Shown piece after piece: positions 1 to 8,874 of a stretch of DNA of 64,000 bases. The stretch covers positions 1-64,000 of the forward strand of contig JBBQPM010000002.1 in NCBI GenBank assembly GCA_038217425.1, read 5' to 3'. A program made the translations under genes and the position numbers. The notes under the pieces were generated by a model that was not told where the DNA came from, did no database searches, and was given only the letters and a program-made list of their open reading frames with translations. How positions within the stretch are numbered: the first letter of the stretch is position 1; every line of letters starts with the position of its first letter. This stretch comes from JAIEPT01 sp038217425 (GTDB lineage: Bacteria; Planctomycetota; Planctomycetia; Gemmatales; Gemmataceae).

Positions 1-42
1 ATGGTCGGGAAAGGTACAACGAACGGGCACAGGACCTGGCAT
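1..42 (-). CDS. N-terminal 14 codons of an unidentified gene leaving the left edge
   Basis: On the minus strand an ATG at 42-40 follows a strong Shine-Dalgarno (AAAGGAGG, complement of 49-56) at good spacing, and the frame stays open to base 1, reading MPGPVPVRCTFPDH. This is a start call only; 14 residues are too few to assign a family. A second ATG farther upstream lies in a different context and has no comparable ribosome binding site. The coding region continues outside the window. Confidence 0.5.
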   Translation of the reverse strand, partial: MPGPVPVRCTFPDH

Positions 43-335
43 AGCGGCCTCCTTTCCTTGCCGGGGTTTTTTCGGGATTCATCTCCTTATACCAAAAGTC
101 TATCCTAACCCGGACGTTATTTGTGAAACGGACCACTTAGCTCACCGCGGGATTGGGACTCGCATTGGGACGTTCCACAAGCAACACGGCACCCTCGAAC
201 TCCGCAACGACCTGCCATATTCCATAATACCACGTTCTACCAGTCGCTCTGCAGCGTGCTGGCCGATGACCTATTTTTCCTCCGAGATGAGGTTCAGAAT
301 TGTTTGGAACAACCTTCCCATCGATCACTCCTGCG
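43..335. other. Intergenic stretch with no supported gene
   Basis: About 290 bases between the edge gene and the GIY-YIG gene, both on the minus strand. Small ORFs exist on both strands, but they are Arg/Ser-rich, overlap one another and resemble no family. The leader of the edge gene lies here, with a TATAAG hexamer on the minus strand near 90; no matching -35 box is evident. Confidence 0.4.
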
Positions 336-680
336 TCAACTTTCACGATCCCGAATGAGCGCCTCCTTGGCTCGCTTCGAGAGCGCCTTGATCGCGTACT
401 CTCGCTGCAGAGCCAGACTGCGTGTCGCCTGGCTCTCCTGATATGCGAGCTTCGCCGGCAATCTGCTACGCGTGTAGCGCGACGCCGTCCCCGCGTTGTG
501 CTGACGACAACGGCGCTCCACGTCCGTCGTGATGCCGGCGTACAGCGAACCGTCCGCACATCTCAGAAGATAAACGTACCAAGTGGGATTAGCCGCCGAC
601 GCGCTTGACTTTGTAGCCGAGGCTCTCGAGTTCCGTCGTGATGCGCTCGCGTTGGTCGCCCTGGATTTCGATTTGGCCAT
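336..680 (-). CDS. GIY-YIG domain protein (UPF0213/YhbQ-like)
   Basis: The last 80 or so residues match the small GIY-YIG nuclease-like family: a WYVYLLRCADG start, the YAGIT motif, then an Arg-rich helix and a QHNAG segment. Family members are about 90 residues and are predicted to act on DNA, although the role is poorly defined. The only ATG upstream in frame is at 680, which gives 114 residues with a basic Ser/Ala-rich N-terminal extension and overlaps the preceding phosphatase/SUI1 gene by 92 bases. The recognisable domain starts almost exactly where the upstream gene stops (589), so the real start is uncertain and may be non-canonical. It is the last gene of a run starting with apgM. Confidence 0.72.
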   Translation of the reverse strand: MAKSKSRATNASASRRNSRASATKSSASAANPTWYVYLLRCADGSLYAGITTDVERRCRQHNAGTASRYTRSRLPAKLAYQESQATRSLALQREYAIKALSKRAKEALIRDRES

Positions 681-1275
681 CCTTGACCGTCCCTCCCGTA
701 CCGCAACGATTCTTGAGTTTTGTCGCCAACTCTTGCAAGCCCGCTTCATCGAGCGGCACGTCCCAGATGAGCGTCACGCCTTTGCCACGCCGGCCCTTCG
801 TTTCCCGCCCCACTCGAACCGTCGGCCCGCTCTTGGGCTTCTCCCTGTCCGCTCCGAAGCGAACGGCAAGCTTCTGGATCTCGCGGTCAATCAATTCGAG
901 AGCCTCCAGCGCGTCGTCGATGTGCCAGTACTCCAACTTCTCGCACCACTCGGGATGGCGTTCTTGCATCAGCGGCAGATGTTCGGCATGCTTGAGCGCG
1001 ACGATGAGCCCTGCCCGGGTGAAGTCATCCGCGGTCACGCTCATCGGAAAGCGGGCAAAGTCGAAGATGGCGCGGACGCCCTGGCCTTCCAACCGCTTGA
1101 TCGCGCTGGGCGCCATCGGCCCGACGTTGCCGACGCCGCGCTCCAGGGCCAGGCCGCGTGATGTTGCGCGCCAGGCGAGGCCCTGCTTCTCCGCGACTGC
1201 GTTGAAAAGCGATTCGGCGTAACGGCCGCGGAAGTAGTTGCCGGTACAGAGAAAGAGGACCGTCTTGCGTGCCAT
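589..1275 (-). CDS. Low-molecular-weight protein-tyrosine phosphatase-like domain fused to a SUI1/eIF1-like domain
   Basis: The 228-residue protein has two parts. Residues 1 to about 150 resemble low-molecular-weight tyrosine phosphatases or arsenate reductases, with VLFLCTGNYFRGR supplying the C-X5-R phosphate loop near the N-terminus; the usual Ser after the Arg is Gly. Residues from about 155 to the end resemble the SUI1/YciH translation initiation factor fold (basic VGRETKGRRGKGVT, then GCGTGGT-like CGTGGTVKDG and the IEIQGDQRE motif). YciH-like proteins are normally stand-alone of about 110 residues. It starts 3 bases after the apgM stop, so the two are probably cotranscribed. Whether the phosphatase half is active is not established. 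Confidence 0.8.
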   Translation of the reverse strand: MARKTVLFLCTGNYFRGRYAESLFNAVAEKQGLAWRATSRGLALERGVGNVGPMAPSAIKRLEGQGVRAIFDFARFPMSVTADDFTRAGLIVALKHAEHLPLMQERHPEWCEKLEYWHIDDALEALELIDREIQKLAVRFGADREKPKSGPTVRVGRETKGRRGKGVTLIWDVPLDEAGLQELATKLKNRCGTGGTVKDGQIEIQGDQRERITTELESLGYKVKRVGG

Positions 1276-1278
1276 GGA

Positions 1279-2487
1279 TCAGCGTCCCAGGAACCAGCGC
1301 ATCAATTCGTGCCCCTTCGCGAACTGCAGAGGCGCCGCCGCGGCCACCGCTTCGTCGTAGGCGAGTTGACCGACGCTCGTCACGCCGGTCCCGGCAATCG
1401 CGAAGGGTACCATGCCGTAGGAATGCGCCCGCGTCCTCATGAGCGTGCGATGATCCGGCGAGACCAGGATGCGCCAGTCGCCGTGCTGCGGCAGCGCCGC
1501 CAGGAGCGGACCGACGACGTGCTCGTCGATGCGCTCCAGCGCCTTCACCTTTTCGTCCGTCTTGCCTTCATGGCTCGCTTCATCGGGCGCCTCGACGTGT
1601 ACGCAGACGAGATCGTGCGACTGGAGCGCCTCCACGCCGTAGCGTCCCTTGGCGGCGTAGTCGGTGTCGAGATAGCCGGTGGCGCCAGGGACGTCGATGC
1701 GTTTCCAACCGAGCAGCATGCCGACGCCGCGGACAAGGTCGACTGCCGAGAGGATCGCGCCCTGGGCGCCGTAGATGTCGTGGAACGTTCGCAGTTTCGG
1801 CGCCCGGCCCTGACCCCAGAGCCAACATTGCGTCGCCGGTTTCTTGCGCCCCTGGTTCACGGGGTGTTGGGCGAAGATCGGCCGGCTTTCGCGCATCAGA
1901 TGTTGCAGCAGTTCGCTCCCCGGACCTTGAGGTAGATGGTTGGCGATCGGCTTGTCGGGGACGTCGTGCGGCGGTTGGGTCTTGGTGCCGGACGCGAACG
2001 GGGCGCCGGGCCCGCGGTAGATCAGGATGTTGCGATAACTGACGCCCGGATGAAACTCGAGCGTGCCCCTTAGATCGCCGAAGTTGATCGGTCCGCCGAG
2101 CTTTTCTTGCAAGGCGCGCACGAGCGGGGCGCCCTCCTCGGAGGTGATGTGCCCTGCAGTGAAATCGCGCATCTCTTCATTATCGACGTGCACGAGATTG
2201 CAGCGAATCGCCCAGTCGTCGGGGCCGAGCTTGAGGCCCATGGCAACCGTTTCGAGCGGCGCCCGACCAGTGTAGACCTCGAGCGGATCATAGCCGAACA
2301 GGCTGAGCGTCGCGACGTCGCTGGCCGGCGTGAGCGTCGGCGGCACGTTGTCGGAGCGGCCCACCACCCCCAGCTGGGCAATGCGGTCCATGTTCGGCGT
2401 GTGCGCGGCCTGCAGAGGCGTGCGCCCGCCGAGGGATTCCTGCGGTTCGTCGGCACAGCCGTCGGGAATGATGATCGCGTATTTCAT
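1279..2487 (-). CDS. apgM: Cofactor-independent phosphoglycerate mutase, archaeal type
   Basis: A 402-residue protein of the ApgM branch of the alkaline phosphatase superfamily, which interconverts 2- and 3-phosphoglycerate in the cytosol. The N-terminus MKYAIIIPDGCAD carries the metal-binding Asp; the ASDVATLSLFGYDP segment holds the nucleophile Ser, and VSPDHRTLMRTRAHSYGMVPF near the C-terminus has the metal-binding Asp-His and His. A longer frame upstream exists, but the family start is the ATG at 2487. The canonical DHPTP motif is DHRTL here, so substrate preference could differ. It heads a run with the phosphatase/SUI1 gene. Confidence 0.85.
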   Translation of the reverse strand: MKYAIIIPDGCADEPQESLGGRTPLQAAHTPNMDRIAQLGVVGRSDNVPPTLTPASDVATLSLFGYDPLEVYTGRAPLETVAMGLKLGPDDWAIRCNLVHVDNEEMRDFTAGHITSEEGAPLVRALQEKLGGPINFGDLRGTLEFHPGVSYRNILIYRGPGAPFASGTKTQPPHDVPDKPIANHLPQGPGSELLQHLMRESRPIFAQHPVNQGRKKPATQCWLWGQGRAPKLRTFHDIYGAQGAILSAVDLVRGVGMLLGWKRIDVPGATGYLDTDYAAKGRYGVEALQSHDLVCVHVEAPDEASHEGKTDEKVKALERIDEHVVGPLLAALPQHGDWRILVSPDHRTLMRTRAHSYGMVPFAIAGTGVTSVGQLAYDEAVAAAAPLQFAKGHELMRWFLGR

Positions 2488-2592
2488 GCAGACATGATAC
2501 GAAAAGATCGGCGAGCCGGACCTTCGCACGGACCGAAGCAATGGAAGGTGCCACGGGCCGTGCGATTCGTCCGACGCGCCGAATCCGATTCG

Positions 2593-3237
2593 CTAGCTGA
2601 CCATCGGCATGACGCCGCTGGAGTCGGCCTTGTTGATAAGCCGCCAACGGACGAGATCGGCGACGGTCTTGGTTTGCATCTTGCGCATGATGTTGGCGCG
2701 GTGAATGTCGAGCGTCTTGGTCGAGATTCCGAGGTGCTCGGCGATCTTGCGATTCTTGTTGCCGGCCACCATGAGATCGAGAACCTCGACCTCGCGCGGC
2801 GTGAGCGTGGCGACGCGGGGGCCGACCGCTGCGCGTTCGCTCTGGAACTTCTTGACCGATTCCCAGCGCTGCAGCCCTTCACGGACCCGCTCGATCAGGG
2901 TTTCTTCCTTAAACGCCGATTTGGTCAGGACGTCGACGGCGCCGTGACGCATCGCCTTGACGGCGGTCTGCACGTCGGCGTTCGCCGTCAGCAAGACGAC
3001 GGGAATCAAGACGTTCTCCGAGCGCAGACGTTCGAGAAGCTCCAGGCCCGAGAGACCGGGAAGCCGGACGTCAAGAACGATGCAGCCGACGTTCTTTTGC
3101 TCGTAGCCTTCGAGGAAATCCTCAGCCGAGGCGTAGCTGACTTGCGGGATGCCGGCGCCCTTCATCGACACCTTGAAATTGGCGCGCAGATCGGCGTCGT
3201 CCTCGATCAGACAGACTGTGGGTTTAACGTTGCTCAT
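2593..3237 (-). CDS. FixJ/NarL-type response regulator
   Basis: A 214-residue response regulator. The receiver domain (about 1-125) has the acidic pair in IEDDADL, phosphorylation site D56 in VLDVRLPG, and a TANAD segment. The LuxR-type helix-turn-helix (about 145-205) contains LTPREVEVLDLMVAG and the recognition region GISTKTLDIHRANIMRKM, typical of FixJ/TodT regulators. Its ATG overlaps the stop of the upstream histidine kinase as ATGA, implying translational coupling, so the two form a two-component system. The signal and regulon are not visible. Confidence 0.9.
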   Translation of the reverse strand: MSNVKPTVCLIEDDADLRANFKVSMKGAGIPQVSYASAEDFLEGYEQKNVGCIVLDVRLPGLSGLELLERLRSENVLIPVVLLTANADVQTAVKAMRHGAVDVLTKSAFKEETLIERVREGLQRWESVKKFQSERAAVGPRVATLTPREVEVLDLMVAGNKNRKIAEHLGISTKTLDIHRANIMRKMQTKTVADLVRWRLINKADSSGVMPMVS

Positions 3238-4403
3238 GTACCTTTTCCTGAAATAGGGAGTGAGAAAATAAAGACGCTGCCTCGGCCCGGCAACGGCCGA
3301 GCCCAGATATTGCCGCCATGCTCCTGGACGATGCTCCGGGACATCGACAGGCCGATGCCCATGCCCCCGGGCTTGCTAGAGCGAAGCGGCTGGAAGATTT
3401 GCTCGATCAGGCCGGCGGAAATTCCTTTGCCGCTGTCCATCACGGCAACTTGGACGTCAGATCCTTCCTGACGGGTCGAGAGCGTTAGAGTACGCTCCGC
3501 AGGCGGGACTTCGTCCATCGCCTCCGAGGCGTTTTTCAGCAAATGAATGATCACTCGCTGCAGCTGCACGGCGTCCGCAGGTACGGGCGGCAGTTTCTCG
3601 GCCAACTGCATCTCGACGCGGATGTGGCGTTGGCGGAAATCCTTCTCCAGCCAGCTGAGACCCTCGCGCACCAGGTCGTTCACGTTTGTCGGCGCGAGCT
3701 GCTGAATCTTGGGGGCGAGCGACGATTGGAGGCGATCGATCAGTTCTGCCGACTTCTCCGACAGACGAACGACGCGTTCGAGCGATTCGCGAAAGTCCTT
3801 CGACGCCGACTTGCCGGCCTTCTCCAGACGCTGACAGATTTGGGCGCTTCCCATGAGGGCGGCCAGCGGCTGCTTGAGTTCGTGGGCGAAGACCCGCGCC
3901 CACGGCTGTACCTCGGTTGCCGACCAGGCCAGGCACCAGATCAGCGCCGTGCCGCGAATCGGATCGGGCACGTAGATCGAAGTCATTTCGACCCGCTTGT
4001 CCTCGGCCTTGTCGAAGGGATGGCGGAGTGAAATACACGCCAGGGCGGCGCCAGCTGCGACGTTCTTCAAGTAGGCTTTGAGCGGAAGGCGATCTTCGGG
4101 GACGGCCCAATCCAGGAGCGACTTGCCTTGCCAATCCTTGGCGCTGGCCGTGAACATACGGCCGGTCGCGCCCCCCAAGAACTCGATCATCCCGGCAGGC
4201 GAGACGCCCAGCACGGTCTCGCCGCGGCTGGATGCCAGCTGACTCCAGATTATGGGAGGCACGTGCGCCCCCTGCGCGGAGCCGCGCCGGGGGGGTTGAG
4301 AAATGCTCGACGACGAATCGACCAGAGTTTCGTCGGCGGCGAGGGGAGGCGGCTCGCTTTTGTGCGAGCTGTCCGAAATCCCCATCCTTTTTTTGTCCGA
4401 CAT
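3234..4403 (-). CDS. PAS-containing sensor histidine kinase (FixL-like architecture)
   Basis: A 389-residue kinase using the ATG at 4403 (MSDKKR); an ATG at 4409 is also possible. The order is a Ser/Pro-rich N-terminus, a PAS-like domain at about 50-160, a dimerisation/phosphoacceptor domain with H174 in VFAHELKQPLAAL, and an ATPase domain with LLKNASEAMDEV (N box), VMDSGKGI and GGMGIGLSMSRSIVQEHGG (G boxes). No transmembrane helix is visible, so it probably senses a cytosolic signal. It partners the overlapping response regulator. The PAS ligand cannot be told from sequence. Confidence 0.88.
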   Translation of the reverse strand: MSDKKRMGISDSSHKSEPPPLAADETLVDSSSSISQPPRRGSAQGAHVPPIIWSQLASSRGETVLGVSPAGMIEFLGGATGRMFTASAKDWQGKSLLDWAVPEDRLPLKAYLKNVAAGAALACISLRHPFDKAEDKRVEMTSIYVPDPIRGTALIWCLAWSATEVQPWARVFAHELKQPLAALMGSAQICQRLEKAGKSASKDFRESLERVVRLSEKSAELIDRLQSSLAPKIQQLAPTNVNDLVREGLSWLEKDFRQRHIRVEMQLAEKLPPVPADAVQLQRVIIHLLKNASEAMDEVPPAERTLTLSTRQEGSDVQVAVMDSGKGISAGLIEQIFQPLRSSKPGGMGIGLSMSRSIVQEHGGNIWARPLPGRGSVFIFSLPISGKGT

Positions 4404-4812
4404 GCCCATGAGGCGCCCGCATCCACAGAACCGGATTGCAGCGATCCGGTTCATTCCTTTAGATACAATAACGCGTCACGCCGCTACCGGCGAGACGAAA
4501 GCCGCACTTCCCAGAGAGGGGGGCACTTCAATGGGAAGTCAAACTCAGCCCGAAGTTCCAGTCTTGTCAAACAACCCTAGCACGGTAATGTTAGTAGGGA
4601 CGCCCGACAAACCCAGGCACAAACAAAAAAATAAGCGACGCCGGGATCCCGCAGATTGCCCGAACGTCAGGCGAAGGAGGGACGACTTCGCCAGGGGATC
4701 GAGGGGACGCAAGGGATTCGTTAGAGGGCGACCCACTCGATTGATGCATCTTGCAATATAGTAATGGTAGAGAGCCTTTCCTTAATGTCAAAACAACTCT
4801 CAGGAATATCTA
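4404..4812. other. Divergent intergenic region between kinase and nitrilase genes
   Basis: About 400 bases separate two divergent genes and must hold both promoters. The first 200 bases are GC-rich; the segment from about 4740 is AT-richer and includes TATAGT near 4757, but no convincing -35/-10 pair at 16-18 spacing was found. Short ORFs on both strands (for example 4545-4736 and 4591-4791 minus) are unconvincing. An AGGAA just before 4813 serves the nitrilase gene. Confidence 0.4.
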
Positions 4813-5655
4813 ATGGATATCTTGCATCTCGCTCTGGTGCAAATGGATTGCACATTCGCCAATCTGCATGCAAATCTCGAAGGCGTTCGCGCCTCGCTGC
4901 GCACTGCAGCCGCTCAAGGAGCTAAACTAGTCGTCTTTCCCGAAGCAATTCTTACCGGCTACGGGTACGCCAGTAAGGACGACGCTTGGGCCCTCGCGGA
5001 GAACATTCCCGGTCCAGCGACCGAAATCCTCGGGCAAGATTGTCGGGAGTTGGGCGTCTGGCTGGCGGCGGGCATGCTCGAACGGAGGGAATCGGATCGA
5101 GCAATGTTCAACGTTTGTGTTCTATTGGGACCGCAAGGACAAAGCCACGTCTACCGAAAAATTCATCTCCCCTTCTTGGGCGTCGACCGCTTCACGACGC
5201 CCGGCGATCAGCCGTTCGCCGTCCACGACGTCGAGGGAGTAAAAGTAGGTATACTGATTTGTTACGACGGCGGTTTTCCCGAAGCGTCGCGGGCGCTCAT
5301 GCTGCTCGGGGCGGACTTAATATTACTTCCTACCAACTGGCCGGAAGGAGCCCGACCTGTCGCGCGCCACGTCGTCCCGGCGCGGGCGTTCGAGAACACG
5401 GTCTATTTCGCCGCCGTCGACCGCGTGGGCGTTGAAGCGGGCTTTCGCTTCATCGGCCAATCGCAGATCGTCAGCCCGGCCGGCGAACGGCTCGCCCATG
5501 CCGATCACGATCGCCCGGAAATCCTCTACGCCGACATCGATCCGGCCAAGTCGCGCCAAAAACGCATGGTCTTCATCCCCGGCGCCTACGAAGTCGACCG
5601 CCTGCGCGACCGCCGGCCGGAAATGTACGGCGACATCACACGTCCTTGTAACTGA
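4813..5655 (+). CDS. Carbon-nitrogen hydrolase (nitrilase superfamily)
   Basis: A 280-residue cytosolic amidohydrolase with the full Glu-Lys-Cys triad: E44 in FPEAILTG, K116 in YRKIHLP and C150 in ILICYDGGFPE. The family hydrolyses amides or nitriles (omega-amidase, N-carbamoyl hydrolases, deaminated glutathione amidase); substrate cannot be chosen here. An AGGAA lies about 7 bases before the ATG. The 3' end overlaps the convergent ABC permease gene by 20 bases. Confidence 0.85.
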   Translation: MDILHLALVQMDCTFANLHANLEGVRASLRTAAAQGAKLVVFPEAILTGYGYASKDDAWALAENIPGPATEILGQDCRELGVWLAAGMLERRESDRAMFNVCVLLGPQGQSHVYRKIHLPFLGVDRFTTPGDQPFAVHDVEGVKVGILICYDGGFPEASRALMLLGADLILLPTNWPEGARPVARHVVPARAFENTVYFAAVDRVGVEAGFRFIGQSQIVSPAGERLAHADHDRPEILYADIDPAKSRQKRMVFIPGAYEVDRLRDRRPEMYGDITRPCN

Positions 5656-6448
5656 AGCAAAACATGCCGACCACAGCCATCATCGTCGACGCGCCGACGC
5701 TCCCCAGCAAGAAGCGATTCACCATGTGCGCATTGTAATATCCCTTGAGAACTTCAGGCAATGTCTGCAGCGCGCGATCGGGCGACGGGTAGTCCGAAGG
5801 CAGGAACGACAGCATAAAGCCGACGCCGTAGAGCGCCATCCAGACGACGGTGATGGCGACGACCGTGGTGTTGGCGATCGCGCTGACGGTGACGCCACAG
5901 GTGATGATCATCAGCAAGAGCGCCGCCACCGTGACGACCGCGACGAGGGCACCGAGCAGATCGAGGCTGGCGGTGTGCAGCAAGAGCGATGAGGCGATTA
6001 CCGTCGTTAGTGCCAGGATGAAATAGGTGCCCAAAATGACGGCTACTCGGGCGTGCCATTTGCCCAGGAAATACTGAATTCGGCTAATGCCGCGACAGAG
6101 CACGGCGTCGGCGAGCGTGCCGCGCTCGCCGCAGATCGTGCCGGAAGTCAAGACGATGATGAGCGTCACGCTGCCCCAGACGATCCACTGAAAGAGGTCG
6201 TTGATCATTTCAGGCGCCGGCTGTACGAACCCCGCGACCTGCTTGGCGCCGAAGCGATACATAAGAAACCCGATGACGGCGCCGATCGAGAGCAGCACCC
6301 AGAGCCGATAAATCCAGCTCTGCAAAATTTGGCGAACGTCGGCCTGGAAGACGGCGTAATAGGGCAAGAATTGATTGAAGCGAATCGACGGCAACGGGGG
6401 GCTGACGTCAGCTGCCGCGTTGGCCGGGAATTTCAAAACCTTCGCCAT
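5636..6448 (-). CDS. ABC-2 type transporter permease
   Basis: A 270-residue integral membrane protein. A cytosolic N-terminus of about 45 residues is followed by roughly six hydrophobic segments (for example LWVLLSIGAVIGFLMY and VWGSVTLIIVLTSGTICGE, later VVAITVVWMALYGVGFML). The topology and the GTLADAVLCRGISRIQYFLGKW loop match ABC-2 permeases that work with a CcmA-like ATPase. It begins 14 bases after the ATPase gene, so the two form an exporter operon. Cargo is unknown. Confidence 0.8.
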   Translation of the reverse strand: MAKVLKFPANAAADVSPPLPSIRFNQFLPYYAVFQADVRQILQSWIYRLWVLLSIGAVIGFLMYRFGAKQVAGFVQPAPEMINDLFQWIVWGSVTLIIVLTSGTICGERGTLADAVLCRGISRIQYFLGKWHARVAVILGTYFILALTTVIASSLLLHTASLDLLGALVAVVTVAALLLMIITCGVTVSAIANTTVVAITVVWMALYGVGFMLSFLPSDYPSPDRALQTLPEVLKGYYNAHMVNRFLLGSVGASTMMAVVGMFCFSYKDV

Positions 6449-6462
6449 GGCACGTTCCCTTC

Positions 6463-7470
6463 TCAGGCTGCATCCGCATTGGGGTGGTACGCCCGGGCGA
6501 AGCCGCGCGATTCTTCCTGCTCGACCAGGTCCAGGAACGCCTGCTCCGTCTGCTGACCGGAACTGCGCACGCTTACGAGCGTCACCTTGTTATCCGCGAT
6601 CGTCATCAACACGTTCGCCAACGACGAAGCCAGGTTCGCCTCATCGCCGAGCCTCAGTTCCAGCCGGCGCTGGCGGAGGTTCACCATCTTGAACTCTTGC
6701 ATTCCCTTGACGGCGTTGAAGAGCTTCGTGATCGCCTTCTGATCGCCGTCGAGATCGAGATCGTATTGGCATTTCCGCATCCGGCCTTTGAGGTCCGAAA
6801 GCGTGCCGCAATAGATCATGTGCCCCGAACTGAGAACCGCGGCATGGTTGCAGACTTCGTCAATGTCGCTGAGGTTGTGACTCGTGACGATGATCGACTT
6901 TTCCCGGGCGAGCGTCTTGATGAGATCGAGAATGCTGCGTCTGCCTTCGGGATCCAGGCCGTGCGTCGGTTCGTCCCAGATGAGCAATTCGGGCTCGTTG
7001 ATGAGGCTGGAGGCGACGGCGAGTCGGGCGGTCATGCCGTTGGAGAAGCCGTCGATCTTGTCGCCGGAGACGTTGAGCAGGTCGACGGCTCGAATCAGCG
7101 ACGCCAGGCGGGGCTTGCGGACCTCCGCGGGGATGCCGAAGAGACGGGCGATGTAGTCCAGATAGGAGATGGGGGTCATGCCCGGGGGAAACTGGGGGTT
7201 TGTGGGGATGTAGCCCATGCGGCGGCGCAGGGCCGCGGCGTTCGGGGTCATGGTCTGACCGAACATTTTGACCCAACCAGCGGTCGGGCGGTGCAGGCCC
7301 AGAATGAGCCGAAGCAGCGTTGTCTTGCCGGCGCCGTTATGCCCGAGCAAACCCAACACCGTTCCGGGCTCAAGCCGGAGCGTCACGTCATTCAGTGCAA
7401 TCTGGCGATTCTGGTAGATCTTCGTCAGCTTGTACGTTTCTACCACCAGATCGCTGGGGCTCTCGGCCAC
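6463..7470 (-). CDS. ABC transporter ATP-binding protein (CcmA/drug-export type)
   Basis: The predicted 335-residue ATPase has Walker A GHNGAGKTT at about 43-51, Walker B LLIWDEPTHGLDPEG and the switch His in VTSHN. The signature is degenerate (GFSNGM in place of LSGGQ-like). The start is taken as the GTG at 7470 because GAGGAGG sits just upstream; ATGs at 7521 and 7512 would add 14-17 residues without a better site. It shares the divergent region with the TPR lipoprotein gene and lies directly upstream of its permease partner. About 100 C-terminal residues follow the ATPase core, as is common in this class. Confidence 0.85.
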   Translation of the reverse strand: MAESPSDLVVETYKLTKIYQNRQIALNDVTLRLEPGTVLGLLGHNGAGKTTLLRLILGLHRPTAGWVKMFGQTMTPNAAALRRRMGYIPTNPQFPPGMTPISYLDYIARLFGIPAEVRKPRLASLIRAVDLLNVSGDKIDGFSNGMTARLAVASSLINEPELLIWDEPTHGLDPEGRRSILDLIKTLAREKSIIVTSHNLSDIDEVCNHAAVLSSGHMIYCGTLSDLKGRMRKCQYDLDLDGDQKAITKLFNAVKGMQEFKMVNLRQRRLELRLGDEANLASSLANVLMTIADNKVTLVSVRSSGQQTEQAFLDLVEQEESRGFARAYHPNADAA

Positions 7471-7657
7471 GAGGTTCCCTCCTCGACCGGGGAAAGATCG
7501 GTCTTCCCTCATCTTCGGCATTAACGCCTGGAAAGGTAAATCAATTCTCTGGAATCGCGATCTTACCGTCCCTCGCGGAATTATCGGCAAAGTTCCAGAC
7601 CGCTTGGCGCCGATGCTACCTTCGGATTTCCTTCCTCCTGAAGACAAGGATGCCGCC

Positions 7658-8680
7658 GTGCGCCGATTCCTTCTACTTGCGTTATTCCCCCTGGCTGGTT
7701 GCGGATCCAATGGCCCCGAACCGACCGTGCTGCCGTCGCTCTCGATCCAATCGGAGGAAGCCGACGAAGACGAGTCGGCGCCCGGTCCCTTCGCCCTGAT
7801 TAACGATCTGCTCGAACGCAATCCCAACGATGCGGAGGCGATCCTGCAGCGCGGCAACATGTATTTCAAGGCGGGCCAGTTCGAACGCGCGCTGGACGAT
7901 TACTCGGCCGCACTGGCTCTCAAACCCAGCAGCAAGATCTTCTACAATCGAGGCGTGCTCCTCGCCGAGATGGGCGAGTTCGCCGGCGCCCTCGCCGACT
8001 ACGCCTCCGCCATCGGACTCGACGCGAACAATTCGTCTCCTTATTTCAATCGCGGCGCTTTGCTGCACCGCCTGGGGCGCTCGGCCGAGGGCATCCCCGA
8101 CATGACCAAGGCGATCGAAATCGACGCCCAGGACGCCGCCGCCCGACTCAATCGCGGCCTCATGTATTACCAGATCGGACTTTACGACAAGGCTTTCGCC
8201 GACTACGACCGCGCCGTCGAGATCAAGCCCGATTTCTTCGAAGCCGTCCTCAATCGCGGCAACGTCTTCCACATCCGCGGACAATACCTCAACGCCATCG
8301 ACGATTTCAGCAAAGCCATCCAACTGCAACCCGGCAACTCCATGGGTCACGGCAACCGCGGCAACGCCTACAGCCAAGTCGACAAGGCGGAACTCGCTCT
8401 GAAGGATCTCACCGAGGCGATCCGTCTGAACTCCGCCGATCCTCACTGGTACAACAATCGCGGCGCGGTCCACGGCGCCATGGGCAACCACGCCCTCGCC
8501 GTCCAGGATTTCTCGTGGGCGCTGGCCAAGGATCCCGCGATCGCCTCGTTCTACCGCAATCGCGGCAACGCCTACCTGCAACTCAAACAAGAAGCCGAGG
8601 CCCGCGCCGACTTCGAGCACGCCCAAAAACTCGAACCCGGCGTGACCACCGGCATCCCGGAGGCGTATCGCTTGAAGTGA
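7658..8680 (+). CDS. TPR-repeat lipoprotein
   Basis: The predicted 340-residue protein starts at a GTG (7658) with AAGGA upstream, giving a lipoprotein signal peptide whose lipobox is LAGC with C15. A short acidic linker is followed by about eight 34-residue tetratricopeptide repeats running to the C-terminus (for example AILQRGNMYFKAGQFERALDDY and FYNRGVLLAEMGEFAGALADY). It is probably tethered to a membrane and acts as a protein-protein scaffold. It is divergent from the ABC exporter genes; a functional link is not shown. Confidence 0.8.
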   Translation: MRRFLLLALFPLAGCGSNGPEPTVLPSLSIQSEEADEDESAPGPFALINDLLERNPNDAEAILQRGNMYFKAGQFERALDDYSAALALKPSSKIFYNRGVLLAEMGEFAGALADYASAIGLDANNSSPYFNRGALLHRLGRSAEGIPDMTKAIEIDAQDAAARLNRGLMYYQIGLYDKAFADYDRAVEIKPDFFEAVLNRGNVFHIRGQYLNAIDDFSKAIQLQPGNSMGHGNRGNAYSQVDKAELALKDLTEAIRLNSADPHWYNNRGAVHGAMGNHALAVQDFSWALAKDPAIASFYRNRGNAYLQLKQEAEARADFEHAQKLEPGVTTGIPEAYRLK

Positions 8681-8729
8681 GCGTTCCCGTTCCGCACGGC
8701 TTGCGTATGTTAAACGAAGGCAGCAAAAC

Positions 8730-8832
8730 AAGCCACAGAGGGCACAGAGGGCACAGAGAACTTAAGACAAGGTTTCGCGAACTTCGCGACGGGTTTTGCA
8801 TTTCTCTGTGCTCTCTGTGACCTCTGTGGCTT
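8730..8832. repeat. Palindromic repeat, CCACAGAGG family, copy 1
   Basis: The left arm at 8730-8760 carries AGCCACAGAGGGCACAGAG and the right arm at 8801-8832 carries its complement (CTCTGTGACCTCTGTGGCTT), separated by about 40 bases. The same sequence recurs at 27681, 34837 and 37525. It follows the TPR gene and precedes the epimerase gene. It could form a long hairpin and affect transcription or mRNA ends. Confidence 0.85.
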
Positions 8833-8874
8833 GACGTTTTCTCGCCCATACCGCCCTCATTGGTCGAGGAAGTC

